Assembly (NCBI RefSeq): GCF_013032505.1
Contig: NZ_WQCG01000001.1
Location: 1,054,001 to 1,118,000 of the forward strand
Reading direction: 5' to 3'
Length of the DNA: 64,000 nucleotides
Source of the DNA: Ruegeria atlantica
GTDB taxonomy: Bacteria; Pseudomonadota; Alphaproteobacteria; Rhodobacterales; Rhodobacteraceae
Shown: in pieces, positions 36,838 to 44,928 of the stretch
How positions within the stretch are numbered: the stretch's first letter is position 1
How the letters are laid out: each line of letters opens with the position of its first letter
Notes under the pieces: generated by a model
What the model was told of the DNA's origin: nothing
The model's input: the letters and a program-made list of their open reading frames with translations, nothing else
Database searches by the model: none
Position numbers and translations under genes: made by a program

Positions 36838-38232
36838 TCATCGATCAAACGCGCCCCCTTGCCCCATTTTATGCAAACCGTCAACAATCTGCGCCAAGGC
36901 CATGCTCAGCGATCCCTTGGCCAAGACCGTGTCGCCGGGCTGAATAAGCTCAGGCAGATGCGTAACCATTTCGGCGCTGGTCTCAAACCAAAGCCCGCGT
37001 TTGTCCGCCGGAAGCGCGTCGTACAGGGATTTCATCAGCGGACCAACGCAATGCACTTGGTCTACACGCGGCATAGCTGATACATCCGCCATTGCCGCAT
37101 GCATGGCGATCTCTTCGGCCCCCAACTCTTTCATGTCCCCAAGAAAAGCGATGCGGCGCTGGCCTTGCGCGGCGGCCAAAACGTCCAGCGCTGCCTCCAT
37201 CGAGGTCGGATTGGCGTTATAGCTGTCATCCAGCAATTCGATCCGGCCACCGTCTGCCAGCGCGATCTGTTCACGTACCCCGCGGCCCTTCACCGGCGAC
37301 CATCCGCCGAGACCTGCAATTGCCTGATCCAAATCGACGCCCATTTCAGCGCAGGCAGCCAAAGCACCCAGCGCATTCATGGCGAAATGCGTGCCCGCTG
37401 ACCGAACGTCAAACGCAATCGCACGCTCTGCAACCGTCGCCGTTGCATGAACCGAGTCGGCCTCTTGCGATACTTCAGTCAGTGTGTAGTCGGTGCCATT
37501 GCGGCCAAAATTTACCGTCTTTACACCCAAGTCATGCGCGATGGTGCGCAAGACGTCCGCGTGTTCGATATCCGCGTTTACGATAGCCGAACCGCCCTCG
37601 GTCAGGCCGTCAAAGATTGCAGCTTTTTCACGCGCGATACCGGCCACTGAATCGAAAGCCTCAAGATGCACCGCTGCGACCGTTGTTACCATCGCCACGT
37701 TCGGGCGAGCCTGACGCGCAAGCGGAGAAATCTCTCCGGGATGGTTCATACCGATCTCGATCACGGCGAACTCTGTGTCGCGCGGCATCCGCGCCAGTGT
37801 CAGTGGAACACCCCAATGGTTGTTGTAGCTGGCGACGCTGGCATGAGTTTTCCCCTGCGTTTCCAGTATTGTGGCCAGCATTTCCTTGGTCGAAGTCTTG
37901 CCAACGCTTCCCGTAACGCCCAGCACCCGCGCGTTGCAGCGGTCACGGCCCGCGCGGCCCAACGCTTCTAGCCCCAGCTGCACGTCTTTAACGATCAACA
38001 GCGGCGCATCCTCAGGCAGGCCTTCTGGAACATGGCTCACCAGAGCCGCGCCTGCGCCTTTTTCCAAGGCTTGCGCCACAAAATCATGCCCGTCGCGCGC
38101 AACTTTGAGCGCGACAAAAAGATCGCCGGGCTGGATCGTGCGCGTATCGATGGAAACCCCATTGGCCACCCATTCCGTGGTGGCGCGCCCGCCGGTTGCC
38201 TCGGCAGCCTCAGCCGCGGTCCAAAGCGTCAT
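36838..38232 (-). CDS. murF: UDP-MurNAc-tripeptide D-Ala-D-Ala ligase MurF
   Basis: A 464-residue Mur ligase that adds D-Ala-D-Ala to the stem. P-loop VTGSVGKTSTKEMLATIL, then SYNNHWGVPLTLA and DDSYNANPTSMEAALDVL, the MurF signature. Overlaps murE by 4 nt (ATGA). Confidence 0.95.
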   Translation of the reverse strand: MTLWTAAEAAEATGGRATTEWVANGVSIDTRTIQPGDLFVALKVARDGHDFVAQALEKGAGAALVSHVPEGLPEDAPLLIVKDVQLGLEALGRAGRDRCNARVLGVTGSVGKTSTKEMLATILETQGKTHASVASYNNHWGVPLTLARMPRDTEFAVIEIGMNHPGEISPLARQARPNVAMVTTVAAVHLEAFDSVAGIAREKAAIFDGLTEGGSAIVNADIEHADVLRTIAHDLGVKTVNFGRNGTDYTLTEVSQEADSVHATATVAERAIAFDVRSAGTHFAMNALGALAACAEMGVDLDQAIAGLGGWSPVKGRGVREQIALADGGRIELLDDSYNANPTSMEAALDVLAAAQGQRRIAFLGDMKELGAEEIAMHAAMADVSAMPRVDQVHCVGPLMKSLYDALPADKRGLWFETSAEMVTHLPELIQPGDTVLAKGSLSMALAQIVDGLHKMGQGGAFDR

Positions 38233-39710
38233 GCCACCCTCCCGTCCAATGCCGCCACACTGATGCTGGCTTGTTCGACATCATCAAAAGGCAGAACCTG
38301 ATCGCCAACGATTTGACCGGTTTCATGCCCCTTGCCCGCGATTAAAAGCGCGTCGCCGGGTTGCAGCGCGTCGATACCGCGCAGGATTGCTTCGGCGCGG
38401 TCACCGACTTCTGTCGCCTCCGGCGCCCCCCCCATTACAGCCGCGCGTATGGTTGCTGGATCTTCGCTGCGCGGATTGTCGTCCGTGACGAAAACCAAGT
38501 CTGCGTGATTGGCGGCGGCTTGCCCCATCAAAGGGCGCTTGGTCGCGTCGCGATCACCACCCGCGCCGACAATGGCGATAAGGCGGCCCATTACGTGTGG
38601 GCGCAATGCCTTGAGGGCTGTCGCCACCGCGTCGGGTGTATGTGCGTAGTCCACGAATACCGCCGCCCCATTCTCTCGTGTCGCCGCCAGCTGCATGCGC
38701 CCGCGAACCGTCGTAAGATGCGGCAAGGTTTCAAAAACGCGCTCTGGACCCTCGCCAGCCGCGATGACCAGACCGCAGGCCAACAGAATGTTCTCAGCCT
38801 GAAATCCGCCGATCAGATTCAGACGAGTTTGAAAGACCTTACCCCGCCATGAAAACCGCAAGTCCTGACCCGTCGCATCGAACCGCTGATTGATCAGGCA
38901 CAGGTCGGCATCTCCAAGCCCAACGGTCAGCACCTTTTGACCGCGGTCTTTGGCAATCCGACTTACCAAAGCGCCTTTAGGATCGCTGAGGTTGACGACG
39001 GCAGTACCGTCTTGAGGCAGAACCCGATCAAACAGGCCTGCCTTGGCGTTGAAATACGCGTCGAAGGTTTCGTGGTAATCCAAATGGTCCTGAGTGAAGT
39101 TGGAAAACCCAGCTGCCGCCAGTTGCACGCCGTCCAAGCGGCGCTGTTCCAACCCGTGCGAGGACGCCTCCATCGCCGCATGGGTCACTCCGTTCTCCGC
39201 AGCCTCCGACAAGCAGCGATGCAAAGTTATCGGCTCGGGCGTTGTATGGGCCAGCGGTGCGGTCCACGCGCCCTCGACGCCTGTGGTCCCAAGGTTCACC
39301 GCGGCATGACCGAGTTCTGTCCATATCTGGCGTACAAACGTCGCGACAGAGGTTTTGCCATTGGTTCCGGTGACCGCCACAATGTTCTGGGGCTGTACAC
39401 CAAACCACAACGCAGCCGACCCGGCCAGCGCCTGACGGGGGTCTTCGACCACGATCAACGCCGCATCGGATTCGGCCAGTTCATCGGCGGCGATCTCGGC
39501 CCCTTCGGCATCCGTCAGAATGGCTGCGGCCCCCATGCGCAACGCGAACTGAATGAACTCACCGCCATGAACACGCGTACCTGGAAGCGCTGCAAACAAA
39601 AAACCGTCTTTGACTTCGCGACTGTCTACCGCCAGCCCAGTGATGTCAGGATTGACACCACCGCGCGCAGTCAGGGCCAGCTGGCTTAGTTTCTTCGTCC
39701 TTGTGCCCAT
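38229..39710 (-). CDS. murE: UDP-MurNAc-dipeptide meso-DAP ligase MurE
   Basis: A 493-residue Mur ligase. P-loop VTGTNGKTSVATFVRQIW, and VTDDNPRSEDPATIR, whose DNPR motif specifies meso-diaminopimelate instead of lysine, as expected for a Gram-negative wall. Its start lies 22 nt after ftsI. Confidence 0.96.
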   Translation of the reverse strand: MGTRTKKLSQLALTARGGVNPDITGLAVDSREVKDGFLFAALPGTRVHGGEFIQFALRMGAAAILTDAEGAEIAADELAESDAALIVVEDPRQALAGSAALWFGVQPQNIVAVTGTNGKTSVATFVRQIWTELGHAAVNLGTTGVEGAWTAPLAHTTPEPITLHRCLSEAAENGVTHAAMEASSHGLEQRRLDGVQLAAAGFSNFTQDHLDYHETFDAYFNAKAGLFDRVLPQDGTAVVNLSDPKGALVSRIAKDRGQKVLTVGLGDADLCLINQRFDATGQDLRFSWRGKVFQTRLNLIGGFQAENILLACGLVIAAGEGPERVFETLPHLTTVRGRMQLAATRENGAAVFVDYAHTPDAVATALKALRPHVMGRLIAIVGAGGDRDATKRPLMGQAAANHADLVFVTDDNPRSEDPATIRAAVMGGAPEATEVGDRAEAILRGIDALQPGDALLIAGKGHETGQIVGDQVLPFDDVEQASISVAALDGRVA

Positions 39711-39732
39711 GACCCACCTCTTGCCGGACAGT

Positions 39733-41520
39733 CTAATTTGAGGTCAGCGTTATAGCAGCGCCCGCATCAGGCTCAAGCCGGGGACGCAGCCCTAGCAAAG
39801 GTGCAATGCGCCCGATCAGTTCGGCGGCAACTGGAACCGCCGTCCAACCCGCCGTGCGCCGTTTTTCCCCATAGGCGACGATGGATGGTTCATCGAGCGT
39901 CACGATCAGGACATACTTAGGATCATAAGCCGGAAAGAACGTCGCAAAGGTCGCGATCACTTTGTCATCGTAGTACCCGCCGCGAGGTTTTGGCTTGTCC
40001 GCTGTGCCGGTCTTACCGGCCACATCATAGCCTGCCACATCACCAAAACTGGCGGTGCCATCCGTTACCACCCGGCGCAACATGTTCTGTGCCTGTTTCG
40101 CGGCGTTGTCGGACATTACCCGAGGACCGTATTGCGGCCCGTTTTTGCGCAGGATGGTCGGGCTGACGTAATGCCCGCCATTGGCAATCGCCGCGTAGCC
40201 CGCAGCCAAATGCATCGGGCTGGTCGACAGGCCATGACCATATGAGATGGTAACCGTGCTCAGTTCGCCCCATTTCTTGGGCTTCAGCGGCTCGCCGCCC
40301 TTGGCCTCGACGATTTCAAACGGAGTCGGATCAAACATGCCAAGAGATTCCAGGAAATCCTGCTGCCGTTGCGCGCCGATCTGTAGCGCCAGTCGCCCGG
40401 TGCCCCGGTTTGAACTGTGGACGATCACATCGGCCACGCTGATCTTGCCGTAATTCTTGCCGTTGAACTCACCAATTGGGAAACGGCCGATCTTCATTGG
40501 CCCCGAGGTATCGATGATGGTGTTCGAATTCACCAAACCTAGCTGAACCGCCTGCGCTGCGGTGAAAATCTTGAAGACGGACCCCAGTTCGTAAACGCCC
40601 TGTACATAGCGATTAAACAGCGGACTGTCGGAGGGGTCGAACCCCGAGGTCGGCGGACGCGGACGGTCATTGGGGTCGAAAGACGGCAGTGAAGCCGCCG
40701 AGATCACTTCACCTGTGTGCGCATTCATCAGAACCGCCGATGCCCCCTTGGCGTTCATGATCTTCATGCCACCAAAAAGCACCTGTTCCACTGCGGCCTG
40801 AACAGTCAGGTCCAGGGAAAGCTGCAGCGGCTTAGTCCCATTCGCAGGGTCGCGTAGATAGTCGTCGAATTGCTTTTCGACGCCCGCCACGCCAATCACT
40901 TCGGCCGCGCTGACGCCTTCGCGCCCAAAACTTGATCCACCCAGGATATGGGCCGCCAGACGGCCATTCGGGTACAGACGCATCTCTCGCGGGCCGAACA
41001 GAATGCCCGGATCACCGATATCGTGTACGGCTTGCTTCTGCTCGGGCGAGATACGCTTTTTGATCCAAAGGAACTTGCGGTTGCCGGTGAAGTCCTTGAC
41101 CAGACGTTCTTTTTCGAGATCAGGGAAAATCGCGACAAGTTGATCAGCCGCGGCAATCGGATCGATCATCAAAGGCGGCTGCGCATAAACCGAATAAGTG
41201 TCCAGGTTGGTCGCCAGAATGCGGCCTTCCCGATCGACAATGTTGGCGCGCTGCATCGCGATGGCGGCACCGGGGGCCGAGGCAACAGGTTCCTGCGCTT
41301 CAGACGTGGCCAACATGCCCATGCGCACGCCCACCACCGAAAACGCACAGAAAAAGAAAAGACCCAGTACCAGCAAGCGGCCCTCGGCCCGGGTGCGGGC
41401 ACGGTCTTTCATGTCTTCGTGGCGCTGTCGGATGTTTTCACGCTCGATGGATTTGGGGTTCTCACCCCGCGCACGCGCATCAAGGATTCGGGCCAGAGGG
41501 CGCAGTGGCGTCCGGGTCAT
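39733..41520 (-). CDS. ftsI: Septal transpeptidase FtsI (PBP3)
   Basis: A 595-residue class B penicillin-binding protein. One membrane helix near 48-68, a pedestal domain, and a transpeptidase domain with catalytic Ser314 in SVFK (314-317), SSN at 369-371, and AGKTGTADK. It crosslinks septal peptidoglycan with FtsW. Its start overlaps the ftsL stop by 4 nt. Confidence 0.95.
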   Translation of the reverse strand: MTRTPLRPLARILDARARGENPKSIERENIRQRHEDMKDRARTRAEGRLLVLGLFFFCAFSVVGVRMGMLATSEAQEPVASAPGAAIAMQRANIVDREGRILATNLDTYSVYAQPPLMIDPIAAADQLVAIFPDLEKERLVKDFTGNRKFLWIKKRISPEQKQAVHDIGDPGILFGPREMRLYPNGRLAAHILGGSSFGREGVSAAEVIGVAGVEKQFDDYLRDPANGTKPLQLSLDLTVQAAVEQVLFGGMKIMNAKGASAVLMNAHTGEVISAASLPSFDPNDRPRPPTSGFDPSDSPLFNRYVQGVYELGSVFKIFTAAQAVQLGLVNSNTIIDTSGPMKIGRFPIGEFNGKNYGKISVADVIVHSSNRGTGRLALQIGAQRQQDFLESLGMFDPTPFEIVEAKGGEPLKPKKWGELSTVTISYGHGLSTSPMHLAAGYAAIANGGHYVSPTILRKNGPQYGPRVMSDNAAKQAQNMLRRVVTDGTASFGDVAGYDVAGKTGTADKPKPRGGYYDDKVIATFATFFPAYDPKYVLIVTLDEPSIVAYGEKRRTAGWTAVPVAAELIGRIAPLLGLRPRLEPDAGAAITLTSN

Positions 41521-41885
41521 GGGATCTGCACCTCACCCAATGCCTGAATGTTCGTTATGGCCTGCAACTCGATCGGGTCGACAATAGGTAGGTCGGGATC
41601 TTCAGCATAGGCAATCTGGTCGGCGCGACCGAACTGCTCGGCCCGCAGGGGCAAAAGGCCCAGCCTTTCAAAGTTGAGATCGGCCAGCTCGCGCAACCTG
41701 TCGGGGCGGTTCAGATAGGCCCATTCAGCGTTCAAAACCGCCAGCCTAACTTGCGCCATGCCAATTTCGCGCTGCAGTTTCTGCGTTTCTTTCACGACCT
41801 GTTGCGTACGGTAATTTTCCTGATACGCCCACAGCGCCAGTCCGAACACGGACAGAGCAGTCAACACATACAAAACACTCTTCAT
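41517..41885 (-). CDS. ftsL: Cell division protein FtsL
   Basis: A 122-residue bitopic protein. One N-terminal membrane helix (about 3-20, [18 protein letters not shown]) is followed by a short coiled coil ([20 protein letters not shown]) and the [14 protein letters not shown] motif common in alphaproteobacterial FtsL. Coupled to rsmH and ftsI by 4-nt overlaps on both sides. Confidence 0.88.
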   Translation of the reverse strand: MKSVLYVLTALSVFGLALWAYQENYRTQQVVKETQKLQREIGMAQVRLAVLNAEWAYLNRPDRLRELADLNFERLGLLPLRAEQFGRADQIAYAEDPDLPIVDPIELQAITNIQALGEVQIP

Positions 41886-42874
41886 TTTGCTCTTCCCCCT
41901 AATTGCGGCATGCCAACAGCGCGGGCCTCAATTTCCCCCGACGGCGCATCCGTTCGAATTGCCACACGCAACTTCGCCGAGCGCGAGCGCGGATTTTCTT
42001 GCAGCTCCTGATCATCCGGTCCCACGGCCTTGCGTGTCTTAAGCGTAAACTGCGGCTGTTCCTGCTCAATCTCTGGCGCGTAACGGTTGGCCCGACCCGT
42101 TTTGCCCGCACGAGATTGAAGGAACCGTTTGACCATCCGATCCTCGATGGAATGGAATGTCACTACAGCCAACTGCCCGCCCGGCCTCAGTGCCCGTTCA
42201 GCGGCCATGAGGCCCTGGTACAGTTCTTCATATTCAGCATTCACCGCGATCCGCAGCCCTTGAAAACTGCGCGTTGCAGGGTGCGACTGCCCCGGCTTGG
42301 GGCGTGGCAGACAGGATTCGATGATCTCAACCAGGCGCAGGGTCGTCGTAATAGGTTCGTCAGTGCGCGCTTTGACAATGGCCTTTGCGATGCGGCGGCT
42401 GGCACGTTCCTCGCCGTAGTGAAACAAGATGTCGGCCAGTTGCGCCTCGGTTGCGTTGTTAACCAGATCGGCGGCACTTTCCCCCTCCTGGCTCATCCGC
42501 ATATCGAGAGGGCCGTCTTTCATGAAGGAAAAGCCACGCTCGGCCAGATCCAGCTGCATCGACGACACGCCCAAATCAAGGACAATTCCATCCAGATCCC
42601 GCGCGTATTCGTCCATGCGCGAAAATACACCCGGCTGCATCACCAGCCGATCACCATAGTCTTCAGACCAATCCGCCGCCATTTCAAAGGCCAGTGGGTC
42701 CCGGTCCACGCCGATGACTTTCTTTGCCCCGGCGTCCAACAGACCCCGCGTGTAACCGCCAGCACCGAAGGTTCCATCCAGCCAGACACCAGACACAGGT
42801 GCCACAGCTGCCAGCAACGGGCGCAACAGAACAGGGATATGAGGTTTATCGGAAGGGGTTTCAGCGCCGGCCAT
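41882..42874 (-). CDS. rsmH: 16S rRNA C1402 N4-methyltransferase RsmH (MraW)
   Basis: A 330-residue SAM methyltransferase. [13 protein letters not shown] at the N terminus, [18 protein letters not shown] binding [21 protein letters not shown], and [14 protein letters not shown] 42874 follows mraZ by 4 nt; the open frame upstream overlaps mraZ and is not coding. Confidence 0.95.
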   Translation of the reverse strand: MAGAETPSDKPHIPVLLRPLLAAVAPVSGVWLDGTFGAGGYTRGLLDAGAKKVIGVDRDPLAFEMAADWSEDYGDRLVMQPGVFSRMDEYARDLDGIVLDLGVSSMQLDLAERGFSFMKDGPLDMRMSQEGESAADLVNNATEAQLADILFHYGEERASRRIAKAIVKARTDEPITTTLRLVEIIESCLPRPKPGQSHPATRSFQGLRIAVNAEYEELYQGLMAAERALRPGGQLAVVTFHSIEDRMVKRFLQSRAGKTGRANRYAPEIEQEQPQFTLKTRKAVGPDDQELQENPRSRSAKLRVAIRTDAPSGEIEARAVGMPQLGGRAK

Positions 42875-42878
42875 GCCG

Positions 42879-43382
42879 TTACGCATCCCCGGTGCCGTCA
42901 AGGAACTCCAAAGGATCGAAATCCTCGGGCTGTTCATCCAACCACTCTTCGGCCGCGGCCAGTTCTTCGGAATCGTAGGTTTCCGGCTTCCATATCTGGA
43001 ACGTGTCCCCTGCGGCGATAAAGAATGCTTCGCCCTCGAGATCGATCTTGCTGCGCAGTTTTGCGGGCAACACCAAACGGCCGGTTTCATCTACTGTTGT
43101 CGGAAAGGATTGACCGTGGAACATCCGCTGCAACATCTTCCGCTGCATCGACCCGCGCGGCAGCGCATCAATCTTGGCATCAACTTCGTCAATTGCCTGC
43201 ATAGTATAGCATTCAAGGAACTTGCGGCGGTGATCACCGTAGACAATTACAAGTTCAGGAGTGTCTCCGGGCTGCCAGTTGGGGTCAGAGGCCTCAAGCA
43301 CACGGCGAAACGAGGCCGGGATTGACACCCTGCCCTTCGTATCCACCTTGTGGTGGCTTTCACCTCTAAACCTGCGCGCCAA
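42879..43382 (-). CDS. mraZ: Transcriptional regulator MraZ
   Basis: A 167-residue protein with two AbrB-like SpoVT folds: [20 protein letters not shown] and [20 protein letters not shown]. MraZ binds repeats in its own promoter and controls the dcw cluster. TTG 43382 with AAAGGGA 8 nt upstream gives the expected N terminus [11 protein letters not shown]-like; longer frames run into the leader RNA. I could not find the regular TGGG repeats of MraZ boxes near the start. Confidence 0.92.
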   Translation of the reverse strand: MARRFRGESHHKVDTKGRVSIPASFRRVLEASDPNWQPGDTPELVIVYGDHRRKFLECYTMQAIDEVDAKIDALPRGSMQRKMLQRMFHGQSFPTTVDETGRLVLPAKLRSKIDLEGEAFFIAAGDTFQIWKPETYDSEELAAAEEWLDEQPEDFDPLEFLDGTGDA

Positions 43383-43434
43383 GACGACTGTCCCTTTCGC
43401 TTGCGCCCCACCTAAATTTCTCGCCCCCCGGATG

Positions 43435-43475
43435 AAAAACGGCGGGTTGATCTGCTGCCACTGATCAACCCGCCG
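43435..43475 (-). terminator. Terminator in the mraZ leader
   Basis: Perfect 13-bp stem CGGCGGGTTGATC / GATCAACCCGCCG (43440-43452 / 43463-43475), loop of 10, followed directly on the minus strand by TTTTT (43439-43435). It lies 53 nt before the mraZ start, so transcription entering from upstream must pass it. Confidence 0.85.
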
Positions 43476-43667
43476 CATTGACCCGCTGTGCGGGATGTCC
43501 AGCTGCGCGCGCCACCTGGGGGGATGTCTGCTCGCCCGCGCGCCGGATCTCTTGATTGATGAAAGCGAGATGCCTGTATGAAACCTGTTTTTATTGGTTC
43601 GGGGTCGTTTGGCGCCCCATGTGCCTCGTCCTCATCGGATGAACTAGGGATGGCATGGGAATTTATG
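43435..43667 (-). ncRNA. UpsM-like small RNA in the dcw leader
   Basis: In Rhodobacter sphaeroides the dcw leader yields UpsM, an RNA of about 200 nt that ends at an intrinsic terminator just upstream of mraZ. The same layout is present here: a strong terminator at 43435-43475 and a GC-rich foldable stretch above it (for example GCGCGC arms around 43500-43545). The 5' end is uncertain; CTTGAG (43702-43697) and TCTATT (43679-43674), 17 nt apart, could be promoter boxes placing the start near 43667. Homology is inferred from position and structure, not alignment. Confidence 0.55.
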
Positions 43668-44298
43668 GAAATCAATAGAAATTTTCTGAGCCATTCCTCA
43701 AGAATCACGGTCTGACTGTTCGTATTCGAAAAAATACCACACCAAATACACAATTTGTAGATGCAGTCTCCACACTCCCTACCAAATATGCCAAAAATAG
43801 TCGGTCCCCAATAGTTCCCATAATTTCCCGTATATTTTCCATCGAAAAGAAAAATCGGGGCAAGAGTGGCCAAAAAGAACCAGTTGAGTGCCGAATCGCG
43901 CCACCGTCGGAGCCAAATTAAGAGCGACACCCACCGCAACCCAGCAGGCGCCCATGAAATCCCATGAGCCGGAATATTTGTGTCAGTCGCCGCAGGCTTC
44001 GCCCACTCCGCTCACAAAGCGCACAAAGCGCACAAGAATTGACAAATCCTACTTAAGTAACACGCAACCTTCCGAAGTCGAAATATCAGATTGAAACCTC
44101 CCCCAGCGGAAGCTTCCGCCTAAGGCCTTATTTTGTTGACGCTTCCGGACCCACGTCAGCAAACGTTTGATATCTATGCATTTGCTGCATAGCGGCATTG
44201 ATGTCATCAGGTATTGTGCAATTGCAGCATTTGCCTATTTTCAATCTCAAGCAAGCGCCGGGCAACACCGGCAACAACGAATACATCGAGTTAAGCAA
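43668..44298. other. Intergenic region between dcw leader and DUF1127 gene
   Basis: AT-richer region. A weak minus-strand open frame (43412-43939, TTG start, one hydrophobic segment) crosses its left part but overlaps the leader RNA and terminator. On the plus strand, TCCGCCTAAGGCCTTA (44115-44130) precedes TTGACG at 44136-44141, a possible -35 for the DUF1127 transcript. Nothing else can be supported. Confidence 0.45.
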
Positions 44299-44523
44299 AT
44301 GGCTGTAGCAACACATAACACCGCGCTCAAAGGCGCACCGGTAACAAGCCTGGCTTCGCTGATTGAGGCGGCAAAGACCCGGTTTGTGCGGTATCGCATC
44401 TATCGCCAGACAGTTAACGAACTGTCTGATCTGTCAAACCGCGAACTGGCTGATCTGGGGCTTCACCGCTCAATGATCCGCCGCCTGGCCCAGCAAGCGG
44501 CCGAAGAACACGTCGCACGTTAA
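44299..44523 (+). CDS. DUF1127 small protein preceding the CcsR-type RNA array
   Basis: A 74-residue basic protein with the DUF1127 motif: RYRIYRQTVNELSDLSNREL, then ADLGLHRSMIRRLAQQA. Such proteins are Arg-rich and in alphaproteobacteria affect RNA turnover and stress adaptation. In R. sphaeroides the homologue RSP_6037 is co-transcribed with the CcsR1-4 small RNAs; here a hairpin array follows 20 nt later. ATG 44299 fits the family; upstream in-frame residues do not. Confidence 0.85.
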   Translation: MAVATHNTALKGAPVTSLASLIEAAKTRFVRYRIYRQTVNELSDLSNRELADLGLHRSMIRRLAQQAAEEHVAR

Positions 44524-44532
44524 GCGACACTG

Positions 44533-44844
44533 AAATACGAGATCAGGTCCTTCCTCCTCCCTTTTGGACCTGTATTTTAGCGGCGACATCTCTCCTCCTC
44601 CCTGATGTCGCCGCCCTTTATACCGGCCTTGAACGCCGGAACGTGACACACCGGGTACTCCTCCCTTTTCCTGGTGTTGAAAGCGCGCGGCGACGTCTCT
44701 CCTCCTCCCTGACGTCGCCGCGTCTTCCTCATACCGGGCTCGAACCCGGGTTCAGATACATCGGGGCTCTCCTCCTCCCTGCCCTGATGTTGAAAAGAAC
44801 GGCGGTTTCCTCTCCTCCTCCCAGGGAACCGCCGTTTTTGTTTT
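44533..44844 (+). ncRNA. CcsR/cuckoo-type small RNA array with six CTCCTCCC-loop hairpins
   Basis: Six consecutive hairpins, each with CTCCTCCC in the loop: (1) 44544-44550/44566-44572, 7 bp; (2) 44580-44590/44604-44614, 11 bp; (3) 44648-44655/44670-44677, 8 bp with one G-T; (4) 44686-44697/44711-44722, 12 bp; (5) 44758-44767/44781-44790, 10 bp with one G-T; (6) 44798-44810/44824-44836, 13 bp, ending in a T-run. Short hairpins (CCGGC at 44623, CCGGG at 44734) lie in two spacers. The loop is complementary to Shine-Dalgarno-like GGGAGGAGG. The same design downstream of a DUF1127 gene is known as CcsR1-4 in R. sphaeroides (cuckoo RNA family), where the units are processed from the DUF1127 mRNA. 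Confidence 0.88.
44798..44844 (+). terminator. Terminator formed by the sixth array hairpin
   Basis: A 13-bp stem (AACGGCGGTTTCC arm) with CTCCTCCC in the loop followed by TTTTTGTTTT (44835-44844). It ends the DUF1127-array transcript and is itself the last array unit. Confidence 0.85.
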
Positions 44845-44853
44845 CTCAGGCAA

Positions 44854-44882
44854 GAAAAAAACGCCGCGGTCAAAACCGGGCG
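44854..44882 (-). terminator. Terminator after uvrD/pcrA
   Basis: Eight-bp stem with one bulge (CGCC CGGT / ACCG GGCG; 44875-44882 / 44862-44870, loop of 4) followed on the minus strand by seven T (44860-44854). It faces the array terminator 10 nt away. Confidence 0.7.
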
Positions 44883-44928
44883 CTTTTCAATAGGATCAAG
44901 CATGTGCCGTCAGGCACATTCAATTTGA

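Noticed and set aside
41903-43021. 372-residue plus-strand open frame opposite rsmH
   Set aside because: Antisense shadow; rsmH is complete with all motifs.
43383-43434. MraZ-binding TGGG repeats upstream of mraZ
   Set aside because: Only one TGGGG is found (near 43406-43410, minus strand) with no partner at the expected 10-nt spacing.
43435-43700. RNase P RNA gene upstream of mraZ
   Set aside because: rnpB lies near mraZ in some alphaproteobacteria, but the conserved GAGGAAAGTCCGGGC and ACAGAAACA-type elements are absent here.
43412-43939. 175-residue minus-strand open frame with a hydrophobic N terminus, upstream of mraZ
   Set aside because: TTG start without a ribosome binding site. Its 3' third overlaps the strong terminator and the expected leader RNA, and the translation changes from membrane-like to Arg/Ser-rich sequence typical of non-coding DNA.
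44544-44844. Interpreting the repeated hairpins as a CRISPR array
   Set aside because: Only the 8-9 nt loops repeat; stems differ and spacers are irregular, and no cas genes are nearby. The pattern fits the CcsR/cuckoo RNAs.
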